Positions 42,039-51,056 of a stretch of DNA of 55,423 bases are shown one piece after another. The notes below the pieces were generated by a model, which was given only the letters and a program-made list of their open reading frames with translations, did no database searches and was not told the DNA's origin. The position numbers were made by a program, and so were the translations under genes. This DNA comes from an uncultured Ruminococcus sp. (GTDB taxonomy: Bacteria > Bacillota > Clostridia > Lachnospirales > Lachnospiraceae), in the NCBI GenBank assembly GCA_946494335.1, contig CAMMBV010000021.1:1-55423 (forward strand), given 5' to 3'. Positions within the stretch are counted from its first letter, which is position 1; every line of letters starts with the position of its first letter.

Positions 42039-42652
42039 CGGTGACGGAAATTGTTCCTGTGACAAAGAAAAAATTCAGGATTTATCTGGACGCAGAGCCG
42101 GCTTTCGTACTGTATTTTGGGGAACTGTCCCGCTATGGGATACGGCAGGGAGAACCGATTTCTCAGGAAAACCTGGATGAAATTATGAAATCCGTGCTTC
42201 CCCTGCGGGCCAAAAAGTATGCCATGAACCTGCTGATGAAAAGAGACCGTACGGAAAAAGAACTGCGGGATAAGTTAAAAAAAGCTTTTTATCCTCCTGA
42301 GGCGGAGGAGACAGCCATCGCATACGTAAAGTCATTTGGTTATATTGACGACAGACGGTATGCCGCCCGGTATCTGGAAGCCGGCAGGGAAAAAGAGAGT
42401 ATCAGAAATCTTGCCCGGAAACTGAAGATGAAAGGGATTAAGAGAGATATCCTGGAAGAGGCCCTGCAGTCGTGTCAGTGGGAAGAGGAGAATGATTCCG
42501 TCGTCCGCGGTCTCATAGAAAAAAGGATGAGATCGGAGAAGCTCAAAGACGAAAAGGCAGTCCGCAATATGGCGGCATATCTGGGGCGCAGAGGGTTTTC
42601 GGGGGAAGAAATCTGGCCGGTTTTGAAGGAATATATGGAGATTGGTGAATAA
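42035..42652 (+). CDS. recX: Regulatory protein RecX
   Basis: The 205-residue helical-repeat protein modulates RecA filaments. It shows the RecX pattern [37 protein letters not shown], and [20 protein letters not shown]. It overlaps recA by 4 bases, so the two are translationally coupled and share the LexA control. Length is in the normal range for Firmicutes. Confidence 0.93.
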   Translation: MTVTEIVPVTKKKFRIYLDAEPAFVLYFGELSRYGIRQGEPISQENLDEIMKSVLPLRAKKYAMNLLMKRDRTEKELRDKLKKAFYPPEAEETAIAYVKSFGYIDDRRYAARYLEAGREKESIRNLARKLKMKGIKRDILEEALQSCQWEEENDSVVRGLIEKRMRSEKLKDEKAVRNMAAYLGRRGFSGEEIWPVLKEYMEIGE

Positions 42653-42682
42653 AAAAGACGTAAGAAAATCAGGAGCCTGTAC

Positions 42683-42711
42683 TTGACATAATTACCAAAA
42701 TCATATAAAAT
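42683..42711 (+). promoter_or_regulatory. rny promoter
   Basis: TTGACA (42683-42688) and TAAAAT (42706-42711) with a 17-base spacer. Confidence 0.75.
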
Positions 42712-42745
42712 TGTAGTGTTGTATTTGTACAATGAAAACTAAATA

Positions 42746-42758
42746 AGGAGGTGCTCCT
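42746..42758 (+). promoter_or_regulatory. Ribosome-site hairpin of rny
   Basis: AGGAG (42746-42750) of the Shine-Dalgarno can pair with CTCCT (42754-42758) across GTG, just before the GTG start. This small stem could lower or regulate translation of RNase Y. Confidence 0.45.
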
Positions 42759-44318
42759 GTGGTGACAACTATCATTGGGATTATTGTTGCTATAGTAATC
42801 ACGCTGCTTATTGCGGTTCCTATTACTTGCAAGGCTGCGGTTGCCAATAAAGTGAAGCAGGATGCTGAAAAAGTTGGCACAGCGGAAGAAAAAGCAAGAA
42901 GCATAATAGATGAGGCATTAAAAACGGCTGAGACAAAGAAACGAGAAGCCCTTTTGGAGGCAAAAGAAGAATCTCTCAGAACGAAAAACGAGCTGGAGAA
43001 AGAAACCAAAGAAAGAAGAGCCGAACTGCAAAAATATGAAAAGCGCGTTTTGTCAAAGGAAGAAGCCATTGACAGAAAAGCGGATGCCATTGAACGGCGT
43101 GAAGCGGAATACACAAACAAAGAAGCAGAGCTAAGAAAAAAAGAAAAGAAAGTCGATGAATTACATGCACAGGGAGTACAGGAACTGGAACGAATCTCAG
43201 GTCTGACCTCCGAACAGGCAAAGGACTATCTTTTAAAAGCTGTTGAAGACGAAGTGAAAATTGACACGGCCAAGCTTTACAAGGAACTGGAAAGCAGGGC
43301 AAAAGAAGAAGCCAGCAGAAAGGCAAAAGAGTATGTGGTGACAGCCATACAGAAATGTGCTGTGGATCACGTAGCAGAGTCGACGATCTCAGTTGTTCAG
43401 CTGCCGAACGATGAGATGAAAGGACGAATCATCGGACGGGAAGGACGTAACATACGTACATTGGAGACTTTAACCGGGATAGATCTGATTATCGACGACA
43501 CGCCGGAGGCGGTGGTGCTGTCAGGTTTTGATCCGATCAGACGGGAAGTGGCGCGCATTGCACTGGAAAAGCTGATTGTGGACGGACGTATTCATCCGGC
43601 CAGAATCGAGGAGATGGTAGAGAAAGCCAGAAAAGAAGTGGAATCTACCATTCGGGAAGAAGGCGAAGCGGCCACGTTGGAAGTAGGAGTTCACGGAATT
43701 CATCCGGAACTGGTAAGACTTTTAGGCAGAATGCGTTTTCGTTCAAGCTACGGGCAGAATGCCCTAAAGCATTCCATCGAAGTTGCCCAGCTGTCAGGTG
43801 TGCTGGCGGCGGAAATCGGTGTGGATGTCCGCACGGCGAAACGTGCCGGTTTATTACATGACATTGGAAAATCCATCGACCATGAAGTGGAAGGATCACA
43901 TATCCAGATTGGTGTTGATTTATGTAGAAAATACAAAGAATCTGCGGTTGTTGTCAATGCAGTGGAAGCTCATCACGGCGATGTGGAGCCGGAATCGCTC
44001 ATTGCCTGCATCGTTCAGGCTGCCGACGCAATCTCAGCAGCAAGACCGGGCGCCCGCAGAGAAACACTGGAAACCTATACCAACAGATTAAAACAGCTTG
44101 AAGATATCACCAATTCCTTCAAAGGAGTTGACAAGTCCTATGCGATTCAGGCAGGACGAGAGGTTCGTATCATGGTATTGCCGGATCATGTCACTGACGC
44201 TGATATGGTGCTTCTGGCCAGAGATATTTCAAAGCAGATAGAAACAGAACTGGAATATCCGGGACAGATTAAGGTAAATGTAATTCGTGAGAGCCGCGTT
44301 GTGGATTACGCAAAATAA
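42759..44318 (+). CDS. rny: Ribonuclease Y
   Basis: The 519-residue membrane-anchored endoribonuclease starts mRNA decay. N-terminal membrane helix ([20 protein letters not shown]), long coiled coil (about 30-200, rich in Glu/Lys/Arg), KH domain with [20 protein letters not shown], and HD domain with metal motif [17 protein letters not shown] and AHHGD. Two adjacent GTG codons (42759 and 42762) can start; AAGGAGG lies 7 bases before the first. It follows recA-recX but has its own promoter. Confidence 0.96.
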   Translation: MVTTIIGIIVAIVITLLIAVPITCKAAVANKVKQDAEKVGTAEEKARSIIDEALKTAETKKREALLEAKEESLRTKNELEKETKERRAELQKYEKRVLSKEEAIDRKADAIERREAEYTNKEAELRKKEKKVDELHAQGVQELERISGLTSEQAKDYLLKAVEDEVKIDTAKLYKELESRAKEEASRKAKEYVVTAIQKCAVDHVAESTISVVQLPNDEMKGRIIGREGRNIRTLETLTGIDLIIDDTPEAVVLSGFDPIRREVARIALEKLIVDGRIHPARIEEMVEKARKEVESTIREEGEAATLEVGVHGIHPELVRLLGRMRFRSSYGQNALKHSIEVAQLSGVLAAEIGVDVRTAKRAGLLHDIGKSIDHEVEGSHIQIGVDLCRKYKESAVVVNAVEAHHGDVEPESLIACIVQAADAISAARPGARRETLETYTNRLKQLEDITNSFKGVDKSYAIQAGREVRIMVLPDHVTDADMVLLARDISKQIETELEYPGQIKVNVIRESRVVDYAK

Positions 44319-44330
44319 ATAGTTTATACA

Positions 44331-44399
44331 AAGAGAGTCATAAATTCTGTAAATATAATGCATTTATATTTATAAGGGTTTATGGCTCTTTTGTTTTTG
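44331..44399 (+). terminator. rny terminator
   Basis: AAGAGAGTCATAAA and TTTATGGCTCTT form the outer stem, with an inner AT stem TAAATATAA/TTATATTTA, followed by TTGTTTTT. Confidence 0.75.
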
Positions 44400-44457
44400 A
44401 GAGTGCTATTTTTTCCGGGAGCGGCATATGATAGATAGGAGCAGGGGAGGACATAAA

Positions 44458-45042
44458 ATGCGATGGACCAAAATAAAGCCGGATGTTTCTGTCCGGCTGT
44501 TTATCTATCTTTATTTGGGGGCATTTTTGCTGGGTGCCCTGGCCGGAAACCAGATGTGGAAGAGAGAGGATTTTCGGGAATACATATCTGTTTATGCGAT
44601 ACTGGGGCAGTATCAGACAACCTGGAAGGACCTGAAAAAATACGCCCTGTTTTTGCTGAGGGAGAAGAGCATTTTTGTGGGGGTCTGTATTATAGCGGGA
44701 CTGGCGGGAGCGGGGGAAATTCTGGCAGTGCTGGTGGCGCTTTGGCTTGGTTTTTTGGGCGGAGGTCTTGCCACTGTTTTTTTGCTGCAGTCCGGAGTGG
44801 AGGGGTTTCTGTTTTGCATGGCAGGCATTGTTTCACAGCTTTTGTTTTATATTCCGGCTGTAATTTTTTTCCTTCTCATGATGGGAAAACAAAAACGCCT
44901 GGTACCCCGCTATGGAACCATGTCAGCCCGCGAAATTCGCTGGTCCCTTTTGCTGTGCCTGATTTTTCTCTTTGTTATGGCTCTGGGTATCCTGGTGGAG
45001 ACTTATGTAAACTCGAATTTGTGGATGCGTCTATTTTCCTGA
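44458..45042 (+). CDS. spoIIM: Stage II sporulation protein M-like membrane protein
   Basis: The 194-residue membrane protein has about five hydrophobic helices (FIYLYLGAFLLGALAGNQMW; IFVGVCIIAGLAGAGEILAV; FLFCMAGIVSQLLFYIPAVI). It fits the SpoIIM family (PF01944), which in Bacillus works with SpoIID and SpoIIP in engulfment. ATG 44458 is chosen for the GGGGAGG 8 bases upstream. Placement before xerD is typical of spore-forming Firmicutes. The overall similarity is low, so it is called SpoIIM-like. Confidence 0.8.
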   Translation: MRWTKIKPDVSVRLFIYLYLGAFLLGALAGNQMWKREDFREYISVYAILGQYQTTWKDLKKYALFLLREKSIFVGVCIIAGLAGAGEILAVLVALWLGFLGGGLATVFLLQSGVEGFLFCMAGIVSQLLFYIPAVIFFLLMMGKQKRLVPRYGTMSAREIRWSLLLCLIFLFVMALGILVETYVNSNLWMRLFS

Positions 45043-45158
45043 AAAAATTTTATGGACTTTGTTTACAATATGTGGTGACTGAAAAAAATAAAAAAGCGAT
45101 ATATAGTGGTTTGCTGTGAACAGCAGAAAAAAGGCGTAAATTAAGGAAAAAATAGCAT

Positions 45159-45187
45159 TTGCTTTTCCTGAAAAACATGCTTATAAT
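45159..45187 (+). promoter_or_regulatory. xerD promoter
   Basis: TTGCTT (45159-45164) and TATAAT (45182-45187) with a 17-base spacer; the leader before the ATG is about 50 bases. Confidence 0.7.
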
Positions 45188-45244
45188 ATATTATATTTGA
45201 AGGGTGAGTTGCTTAAATAACATAAGATAAGGATATCATTTTCC

Positions 45245-46129
45245 ATGACAGATGCAATTCGTAAGTTTATTGATTATTTACATAACGTAAAGAAGACATC
45301 GAAGAATACAGAAGTATCATATGAAAGAGATTTGAAAAAAATGGAACAGTATCTGGCGACGCTTCAGATCACAGATGTTGTTCAGGTGACCCAAACCCAT
45401 TTGAATTCCTATATGCTGTATCTTGAACGTGAAAAATTCGCTCCCTCGACCGTTTCGAGAAATGTGGCGGCCATGAGGGCTTTTTTTCAGTATTTGCTGA
45501 AGGAACAAATCATCGGGAATGATCCCTCTGACAACCTGAAACCACCCAAGGTGGAAAAAAAGGTTCCGGAGATTTTGACAGTGGAGGAAGTGGATCTTCT
45601 GCTGAAACAGCCGTCTGCCCACACACCCAAGGGCTTAAGAGACAAGGCTATGCTGGAAGTGCTTTACGCTACGGGAATACGGGTCAGTGAACTGGTACAT
45701 TTGAAAATGGACGATGTGAACCTGAAAATGGGTTATCTGGTATGTACGGAAAACAGTAAAGAGCGGATGATACCTTTTGGCAGCATAGCGAAAAAGGCGC
45801 TGGAGGATTATCTGGAACACGGCAGAGGAGCGCTGGTGGGGGCCAAAGACTGCGGGATGCTCTTTACAAACTGTTCCGGCAATCCCATGAGCAGGCAGGG
45901 CTTTTGGAAACTTCTGAAGGGATATGCCCGGGCTGCCAATATCATGACAGATATTACGCCTCACACACTGCGTCATTCTTTTGCCACTCATCTGATTCAG
46001 AACGGCGCAGATCTTAAAAGCGTTCAGGAAATGCTTGGCCATGCGGATATCTCGTCCACGCAGATGTATCTCCATATGAATATGAACAAGATCAGGGATG
46101 TCTATGTAAAAGCCCATCCCAGAAAGTAA
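45245..46129 (+). CDS. xerD: Site-specific tyrosine recombinase XerD
   Basis: The 294-residue recombinase resolves chromosome dimers at dif. Catalytic residues are in place: Arg146 (TGIRVSEL), Lys172, His240 and Arg243 in HTLRHSFATHL, His266 (LGHADIS) and nucleophile Tyr275 (TQMYLHMN). The N-terminal SAM-like core-binding domain covers 1-90. No phage or integrative element adjoins it, and the spoIIM-xerD order plus family length favour housekeeping XerD rather than an element integrase. Confidence 0.93.
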   Translation: MTDAIRKFIDYLHNVKKTSKNTEVSYERDLKKMEQYLATLQITDVVQVTQTHLNSYMLYLEREKFAPSTVSRNVAAMRAFFQYLLKEQIIGNDPSDNLKPPKVEKKVPEILTVEEVDLLLKQPSAHTPKGLRDKAMLEVLYATGIRVSELVHLKMDDVNLKMGYLVCTENSKERMIPFGSIAKKALEDYLEHGRGALVGAKDCGMLFTNCSGNPMSRQGFWKLLKGYARAANIMTDITPHTLRHSFATHLIQNGADLKSVQEMLGHADISSTQMYLHMNMNKIRDVYVKAHPRK

Positions 46130-46157
46130 AAAAGAGTTCCCGGTGGAACTCTTTTTT
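46128..46157. terminator. Bidirectional terminator between xerD and aroF
   Basis: AAAAAAGAGTTCC and GGAACTCTTTTTT form a perfect 13-bp stem with CGGT loop, serving both convergent genes. Confidence 0.93.
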
Positions 46158-46160
46158 GCT

Positions 46161-47192
46161 TTAGCACAGTTCTGCAATGGTATGGATAAGATTTCTGGAA
46201 TCCTCCCATCCAAGGCAGGGATCTGTGATGGATTTTCCGTAAACATGGTCAGGACCGATTTCCTGGCGCCCTTCTTCAATATAGCTTTCGATCATAACGC
46301 CTTTGATCAGATGACGGATATCATCAGAAAGCTTGCGGCTGTGGAGTACTTCCTTGACAATACGGATCTGTTCTTTAAACTGCTTGTTTGAATTGGAGTG
46401 ATTGGCGTCCACAATAGTGGCCGGGTTTTTCAGATTCCGTTCACCGTATTTTTCCAGAAGCAGTTTCAGGTCCTCATAATGATAGTTGGGTATGGCGTTT
46501 CCGTGTTTGTTTACAGCTCCCCGCAGAATCGTGTGAGTCAGAGGATTGCCGGGGGTATGGGCTTCCCAGTTGCGGTAAATGAAGCTGTGACCGTGCTGTG
46601 CGGCGACGACGGAATTCAGCATGACGGAAAGGTCGCCGCTGGTGGGGTTTTTCATACCCACAGGCACATCCATACCGCTGGAAACCAGACGGTGCTGCTG
46701 ATTCTCCACAGAACGGGCGCCGATGGCCACATAGGAGAGAAGATCGTCAATGTACCGCCAGTTTTCGGGATAAAGCATCTCGTCAGCGGGGGTCAGCTCC
46801 GTCTCCTCTATGGAACGCATGAAAATTTTGCGGACAGCAATCAGACCGTGAAGCAGATCCGGTTTTTTTAAGGGATCCGGCTGATGAACGATTCCCTTAT
46901 AGCCCTCACCCGTTGTCCGGGGTTTATTGGTATAAATGCGGGGAATGAGGATAAGACGGTCCGCCACTTCCTCCTGAACCCGCGCCAGCCGGTTGGTATA
47001 GTCGCAGACTGCGTCTTCATTATCGGCGGAGCAGGGGCCGATGATCACAAGAAACTTATCAGATTCTCCCGTCAGAACTTCACGGATACTCCGGTCCCGC
47101 CTCTGTTTGGCGGCCACAATCTTTTCCGTCAGCGGAAATTCTTTTTTTATCTCTGCAGGAGTCGGTAATTTTTTTATTAATTCAATGCTCAT
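46161..47192 (-). CDS. aroF: 3-deoxy-7-phosphoheptulonate synthase (DAHP synthase, class I)
   Basis: The 343-residue enzyme condenses PEP and erythrose-4-phosphate, the first step of aromatic amino acid synthesis. Motifs: LVIIGPCSADNEDA, PRIYTNKPRTTGEGYKG, GARSVENQQHRLVSSG, GMKNPTSGD and the metal ligands in IVDANHSNSNKQ. This is the AroF/G/H type, not the shorter AroA-Q type. ATG 47192 (MSIELIKKL) is taken; a GTG 21 bases upstream is in frame, and AAAGGA between them lies 12 bases from the ATG, so the start is not fully certain. Confidence 0.94.
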   Translation of the reverse strand: MSIELIKKLPTPAEIKKEFPLTEKIVAAKQRRDRSIREVLTGESDKFLVIIGPCSADNEDAVCDYTNRLARVQEEVADRLILIPRIYTNKPRTTGEGYKGIVHQPDPLKKPDLLHGLIAVRKIFMRSIEETELTPADEMLYPENWRYIDDLLSYVAIGARSVENQQHRLVSSGMDVPVGMKNPTSGDLSVMLNSVVAAQHGHSFIYRNWEAHTPGNPLTHTILRGAVNKHGNAIPNYHYEDLKLLLEKYGERNLKNPATIVDANHSNSNKQFKEQIRIVKEVLHSRKLSDDIRHLIKGVMIESYIEEGRQEIGPDHVYGKSITDPCLGWEDSRNLIHTIAELC

Positions 47193-47244
47193 ATCTTTGT
47201 CCGGTCCTTTCACTCTTTGTCAGATCGAGTTTTTTCGCGAATTT

Positions 47245-47273
47245 ATTATAATACAACTTTCATTTCTTGTCGA
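47245..47273 (-). promoter_or_regulatory. aroF promoter inside the end of the flippase gene
   Basis: On the minus strand TCGACA (47273-47268) and TATAAT (47250-47245) are 17 bases apart. The -35 overlaps the last codons of the upstream spoVB-like gene. Confidence 0.7.
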
Positions 47274-48807
47274 TATTGAAATGAAGGGAGGAAGGAAATT
47301 TCGGCAAATGTATCAAATGAAAGTTCAGTAAAAGCAGGAAATATGTGACGCTGATCAATGAAAGCTTCAGTATCAGCTTCAGGCAGTCGTTCAGCCACAA
47401 AGACGCCAGGCTTTCGATAAAAAAGGAAAATCCCACAGCAATTATCAGAAAGAAAAACGGCTTGAAAAGGGAATCCCAGGGGGAAAACGCCAGAACCCTT
47501 TCCCGGTACAGTGCGGCTGCACATAAAATCACAAGAAGAATTTCATTTGCCAGAATTCCCCACAGACATCCGGCAATTCCCAGCCGGGGAATCAAAAGAA
47601 GGACACAGATAATGCGCAGCGTCATCCCTGCCAGATTGTGAATAAAATGAAGAGCAGTTTTTCCCAGGCCGTTTAAAATGCTGGACAGTGTGGCGGACAG
47701 ATAGAGAAAAGGGCACAAAAAGGAGAGAATGGAAATATACCTTCCCGCCTCTTCGTTGTGGAAAAGCAGCGTGCCCATGGAATCACCGCAGGTCAGAAAC
47801 AGTCCAAAGCAGAGAATACCGAGGAACAGGCCGTAGCGTATGGTCTTTTCCACAGTGCAGGAGATCCGGCGGTATTCCCGGCGCGCCTTGGATTCGGACA
47901 CGGCGGGCAGCAGCATGATGGAAACGGACTGTGTGATCGTGGATGGAAACAGGATGAGAGGCAGAGCCATGCCTGTCAGGATGCCGTAGACGGCCAGCGC
48001 TTCTGATGAGGACAAGCCGTACTGTTCAAGGCATATGGGAATCAGGATTGTCTCTGCACTGCGCATCAGGTTCAGTGTGATCCGGTTGGCGGTGAGAGGC
48101 ACAGAAAGATGCATGATTTCGAAAAAGTATTTTTTCCAGGGAGCGGACAGACGGAAATGATATCCCTCCAGCCGGAAATCCTTCTGCAGAAAGTAAAGAA
48201 TGAAAAGAAGAGAGAACACCTCTGCGGCGGCTGTTCCGGCAACTGCCAGAAGCGGCGTGGCCTCCATACCCTGCTGCAGCATGAACCGGTAAAAGATCCA
48301 GGTGGCAAAAACCCGCAGGATCTGTTCCAGCAGCTGTCCCACAGAAGGAATCCAGGTATTTCTTCCCGCAAAGTAGTAGGAAATGATACAGATATGAAGT
48401 GTGCCAAAGGGGATGGTGAATGCCATCAGCTTCATGAGTGGGATACAGTCAGGCTCTGTCAGAATGTGAATACAAAACCAGCTGCAGCCTTTGAAGACAA
48501 GAAAGGCGGTGAAAACAGACAGGACAAAGGAGACAGCGCTTCCTGTGATCAGCAGATTTTTGGCGCCGTCTTTATTCCCTGTGGCAGCTTCGGCGGAAAT
48601 ACATTTGGAGAGCGCGGTCTGAATACCCATGACAGTAAATGCGTAGGCCAGACTGAAAAGGGGAAAGACCAGCTGATAAATCCCAAGTCCCTGTGCACCA
48701 ATTGTGTGAGAGAGGAATATTCTATAAAAAAAGCCGATGAAACGGCTGATGAGACCGGCGGCGGTCAAAAGAAATGTGCCAGTGAGAAGACGCTGCGTTT
48801 TGGGCAT
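47260..48807 (-). CDS. SpoVB/MurJ-superfamily polysaccharide flippase
   Basis: The 515-residue MATE-like membrane protein has about 14 hydrophobic helices. LLTGTFLLTAAGLISRFIGF and FYRIFLSHTIGAQGLGIYQL are the family N-terminus, and SVPLTANRITLNLMRSAETI opens the second half. SpoVB-type proteins move lipid-linked precursors across the membrane, in spore formers often for cortex synthesis. ATG 48807 is chosen since GGAGG lies 6 bases upstream; the longer frame overlaps the promoter of the divergent iscR operon. Transcribed leftward, with aroF behind it. Confidence 0.88.
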   Translation of the reverse strand: MPKTQRLLTGTFLLTAAGLISRFIGFFYRIFLSHTIGAQGLGIYQLVFPLFSLAYAFTVMGIQTALSKCISAEAATGNKDGAKNLLITGSAVSFVLSVFTAFLVFKGCSWFCIHILTEPDCIPLMKLMAFTIPFGTLHICIISYYFAGRNTWIPSVGQLLEQILRVFATWIFYRFMLQQGMEATPLLAVAGTAAAEVFSLLFILYFLQKDFRLEGYHFRLSAPWKKYFFEIMHLSVPLTANRITLNLMRSAETILIPICLEQYGLSSSEALAVYGILTGMALPLILFPSTITQSVSIMLLPAVSESKARREYRRISCTVEKTIRYGLFLGILCFGLFLTCGDSMGTLLFHNEEAGRYISILSFLCPFLYLSATLSSILNGLGKTALHFIHNLAGMTLRIICVLLLIPRLGIAGCLWGILANEILLVILCAAALYRERVLAFSPWDSLFKPFFFLIIAVGFSFFIESLASLWLNDCLKLILKLSLISVTYFLLLLNFHLIHLPKFPSSLHFNIDKK

Positions 48808-48851
48808 GGCGGCCTCCATGTCTTTTTTAAAAATATATTCGTGACAGATAC

Positions 48852-48880
48852 TTGACAGAACCTGGGAATAATGATATCCT
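48852..48880 (+). promoter_or_regulatory. isc operon promoter
   Basis: TTGACA (48852-48857) and TATCCT (48875-48880) with a 17-base spacer. Confidence 0.8.
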
Positions 48881-48891
48881 AACGTCAGAAA

Positions 48892-48910
48892 TCCGAGTAA
48901 AATACTCGGA
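48892..48910 (+). promoter_or_regulatory. Palindromic operator of the isc operon
   Basis: TCCGAGTA, AAA, TACTCGGA: perfect 8-bp half-sites immediately downstream of the expected transcription start. It is the obvious binding site for the Rrf2/IscR protein encoded 23 bases further on. Confidence 0.8.
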
Positions 48911-48932
48911 ATTGAAGACAGAAGGTGAAAAG

Positions 48933-49391
48933 ATGAAATTATCAACGAAAGGCAGATATGGGCTGCGGGCTTTGATAGATCTGGCGGCCAATGAATCCGC
49001 AGAGGCAGTGTCCATGCAAAGTATCGCCAGACGTCAGAATATTTCAGAAAGCTACCTGGAGCAGCTGATGAGGCTGATGCGAAAAGCGGGGCTGGTAGTC
49101 AGTATCCGGGGAGCCGGCGGGGGGTACCGTCTTGCCAGGCCGGCGGGGGAGATCTCCGTGGGAGATATTTTAAGAGCGCTGGAGGGAAGTCTGGAAGCAG
49201 TGACCTGTCCCGGCAATCAGGAGGAAAACGGGTGTGAAGGCGCGGATTTTTGCGTTACCCGTTATGTCTGGCAGAGAATTAACGACAGCATTACACAGGC
49301 GGTGGATAATATTATGCTGGATCAGCTGGCGGACGAAAGCCGCAGACTTCAGGAAAAGGGCGGGTCTGCGAACATAATATGTAATAATTAG
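48933..49391 (+). CDS. iscR: Rrf2-family regulator IscR
   Basis: The 152-residue repressor has an N-terminal winged helix (KLSTKGRYGLRALIDLAANE; MQSIARRQNISESYLEQLMR; IRGAGGGYRLARP). Cys92, Cys101 and Cys107 lie in the same region as the three [2Fe-2S] ligands of E. coli IscR, so cluster sensing is likely. ATG 48933 has AGAAGGTG upstream; the longer frame crosses the operator. The order iscR-iscS-iscU-mnmA indicates feedback control of cluster and thiolation supply. Confidence 0.92.
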   Translation: MKLSTKGRYGLRALIDLAANESAEAVSMQSIARRQNISESYLEQLMRLMRKAGLVVSIRGAGGGYRLARPAGEISVGDILRALEGSLEAVTCPGNQEENGCEGADFCVTRYVWQRINDSITQAVDNIMLDQLADESRRLQEKGGSANIICNN

Positions 49392-49403
49392 GAGTGTGAC
49401 AGG

Positions 49404-50585
49404 ATGAAAAAAATGATATATCTGGATAATGCAGCGACGACAAAGACGTCACCCGAGGTAGTGGAGGCGATGCTTCCCTATTTTTCGGAAGTCTACGGCA
49501 ATCCTTCCAGCATTTATGAGCTGGCGTCTTCCGCCAAAAATGCAGTTGACGGCGCCAGAGGCGAGATTGCCGGAGTGCTCAACTGTGAGCCGGAAAATAT
49601 CTATTTTACGGCGGGCGGTACAGAAGCGGATAACTGGGCGCTGAAGGCGGCCTTTGAGGCATATGGAACAAAGGGAAATCACATCATCACAACGAAAATA
49701 GAGCATCATGCCATACTGCATACCTGCGAGTATCTGGAAAAAAGAGGAGCCAGAATTACTTATCTTGACGTGGATGAAAACGGGCTGGTGGACATCAAAG
49801 AACTGGAAGCGGCCATTACAGAAGATACGATTCTGATTTCCATCATGTTTGCCAATAATGAAATCGGAACCATACAGCCTGTTGCACAGATCGGCCAGAT
49901 TGCCAGGGAACACGGTATTCTTTTTCATACAGATGCGGTACAGGCCTTTGGACAGGTGCCCATTGACGTAAAGGCCATGAATATCGATATGCTCTCTTCA
50001 AGCGCTCATAAGATTAAGGGCCCCAAAGGAATTGGATTTTTATATATCCGCAAAGGCGTTAAAATCCGCTCCTTTATACATGGCGGAGCCCAGGAGAGAA
50101 AACGCCGCGCCGGTACGGAAAATGTTCCGGGCATTGTGGGATACGGAAGGGCTGCCAGGCTGGCTGCCGATACCATGGAGGAGCGGCGGCGCAAAGAGAC
50201 GCAGATGCGGGACTATCTGATTCACAGAATACTGAAGGAGGTTCCCTATACCCGACTGAACGGTCATCCCGAAAGGAGACTGCCAAACAACGTAAACATC
50301 AGTTTCCGCTTTGTGGAAGGAGAGTCCCTGCTGATTATGCTGGATATGGAAGGGATCTGCGCCTCCAGCGGTTCCGCCTGTACCTCGGGGTCACTGGATC
50401 CGTCTCATGTGCTTCTGGCCATCGGCCTGCCCCATGAGATTGCTCATGGATCACTGCGGCTGACCTTAAGTGACGAGACGACAAAAGAGGAATTGGACTT
50501 TGTGATAGAACAGATTAAGAAAATTGTGGAGCGGCTGCGCAGCATGTCGCCGTTGTATGAAGATTTTATAAAAAGACAGGTTTAA
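49404..50585 (+). CDS. iscS: Cysteine desulfurase (IscS/NifS)
   Basis: The 393-residue PLP enzyme converts cysteine to alanine and passes sulfur as persulfide. It starts MIYLDNAATTKTSPEVVEAM; Lys203 in SSSAHKIKGPKG binds PLP, and Cys326 in SSGSACTSGSLDPSHVL is the persulfide Cys on the flexible loop. The latter motif marks the IscS/NifS class rather than SufS. It lies 12 bases after iscR and feeds both IscU and MnmA downstream. Confidence 0.96.
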   Translation: MKKMIYLDNAATTKTSPEVVEAMLPYFSEVYGNPSSIYELASSAKNAVDGARGEIAGVLNCEPENIYFTAGGTEADNWALKAAFEAYGTKGNHIITTKIEHHAILHTCEYLEKRGARITYLDVDENGLVDIKELEAAITEDTILISIMFANNEIGTIQPVAQIGQIAREHGILFHTDAVQAFGQVPIDVKAMNIDMLSSSAHKIKGPKGIGFLYIRKGVKIRSFIHGGAQERKRRAGTENVPGIVGYGRAARLAADTMEERRRKETQMRDYLIHRILKEVPYTRLNGHPERRLPNNVNISFRFVEGESLLIMLDMEGICASSGSACTSGSLDPSHVLLAIGLPHEIAHGSLRLTLSDETTKEELDFVIEQIKKIVERLRSMSPLYEDFIKRQV

Positions 50586-50612
50586 AAGTAAAAAGAGACA
50601 GGAGAGATACTT

Positions 50613-51056
50613 ATGTACAGTGAAAAAGTAATGGATCATTTTCAGAATCCGAGAAACGTAGGAGAAATCGAAAATGCCAGCGGCGTGGGAACGGTAGGCA
50701 ATGCCAAATGCGGCGATATCATGCGGATTTATCTGGATATTGATGAAAACAAGATCATCAGAGACTGTAAATTCAAGACCTTCGGCTGCGGCGCTGCCGT
50801 GGCTACCAGCAGCATGGCCACGGAGCTGGTAAAGGGAAAAAGCATCGAGGAAGCCCTTAAAGTGACAAACAAGGCGGTGATGGAAGCCCTGGATGGTCTG
50901 CCGCCTGTGAAGGTGCACTGTTCGCTTCTGGCAGAAGAGGCCATTCATGCGGCGCTTTGGGATTATGCGGAAAAACACGGAATAAAGATTGACGGACTGG
51001 AAAAACCGAAATCTGATATCCATGAAGGGGAAGAAGAAGAGGAAGAAGAGTATTAA
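50613..51056 (+). CDS. iscU: Iron-sulfur scaffold protein IscU
   Basis: The 147-residue scaffold has the three cluster-ligand Cys at 33 (NAKCGD), 59 (FKTFGCGAA) and 103 (VKVHCSLLA). Start MYSEKVMDHFQNPRNVGEIE is the family hallmark. The C-terminus ends in a run of Glu that standard IscU lacks. The final A of its stop codon is the first base of the mnmA start (TAATG), so translation is coupled. Confidence 0.96.
   Translation: MYSEKVMDHFQNPRNVGEIENASGVGTVGNAKCGDIMRIYLDIDENKIIRDCKFKTFGCGAAVATSSMATELVKGKSIEEALKVTNKAVMEALDGLPPVKVHCSLLAEEAIHAALWDYAEKHGIKIDGLEKPKSDIHEGEEEEEEEY

Noticed and set aside
44463-45119. 218-residue plus-strand ORF overlapping spoIIM in another frame
   Set aside because: No ribosome site, Gly/Cys-rich composition, and the other frame has proper membrane helices and a strong ribosome site.
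45245-46129. xerD as an integrase of a mobile element
   Set aside because: No attachment repeats, excisionase or phage genes nearby; conserved placement next to spoIIM and core genes.
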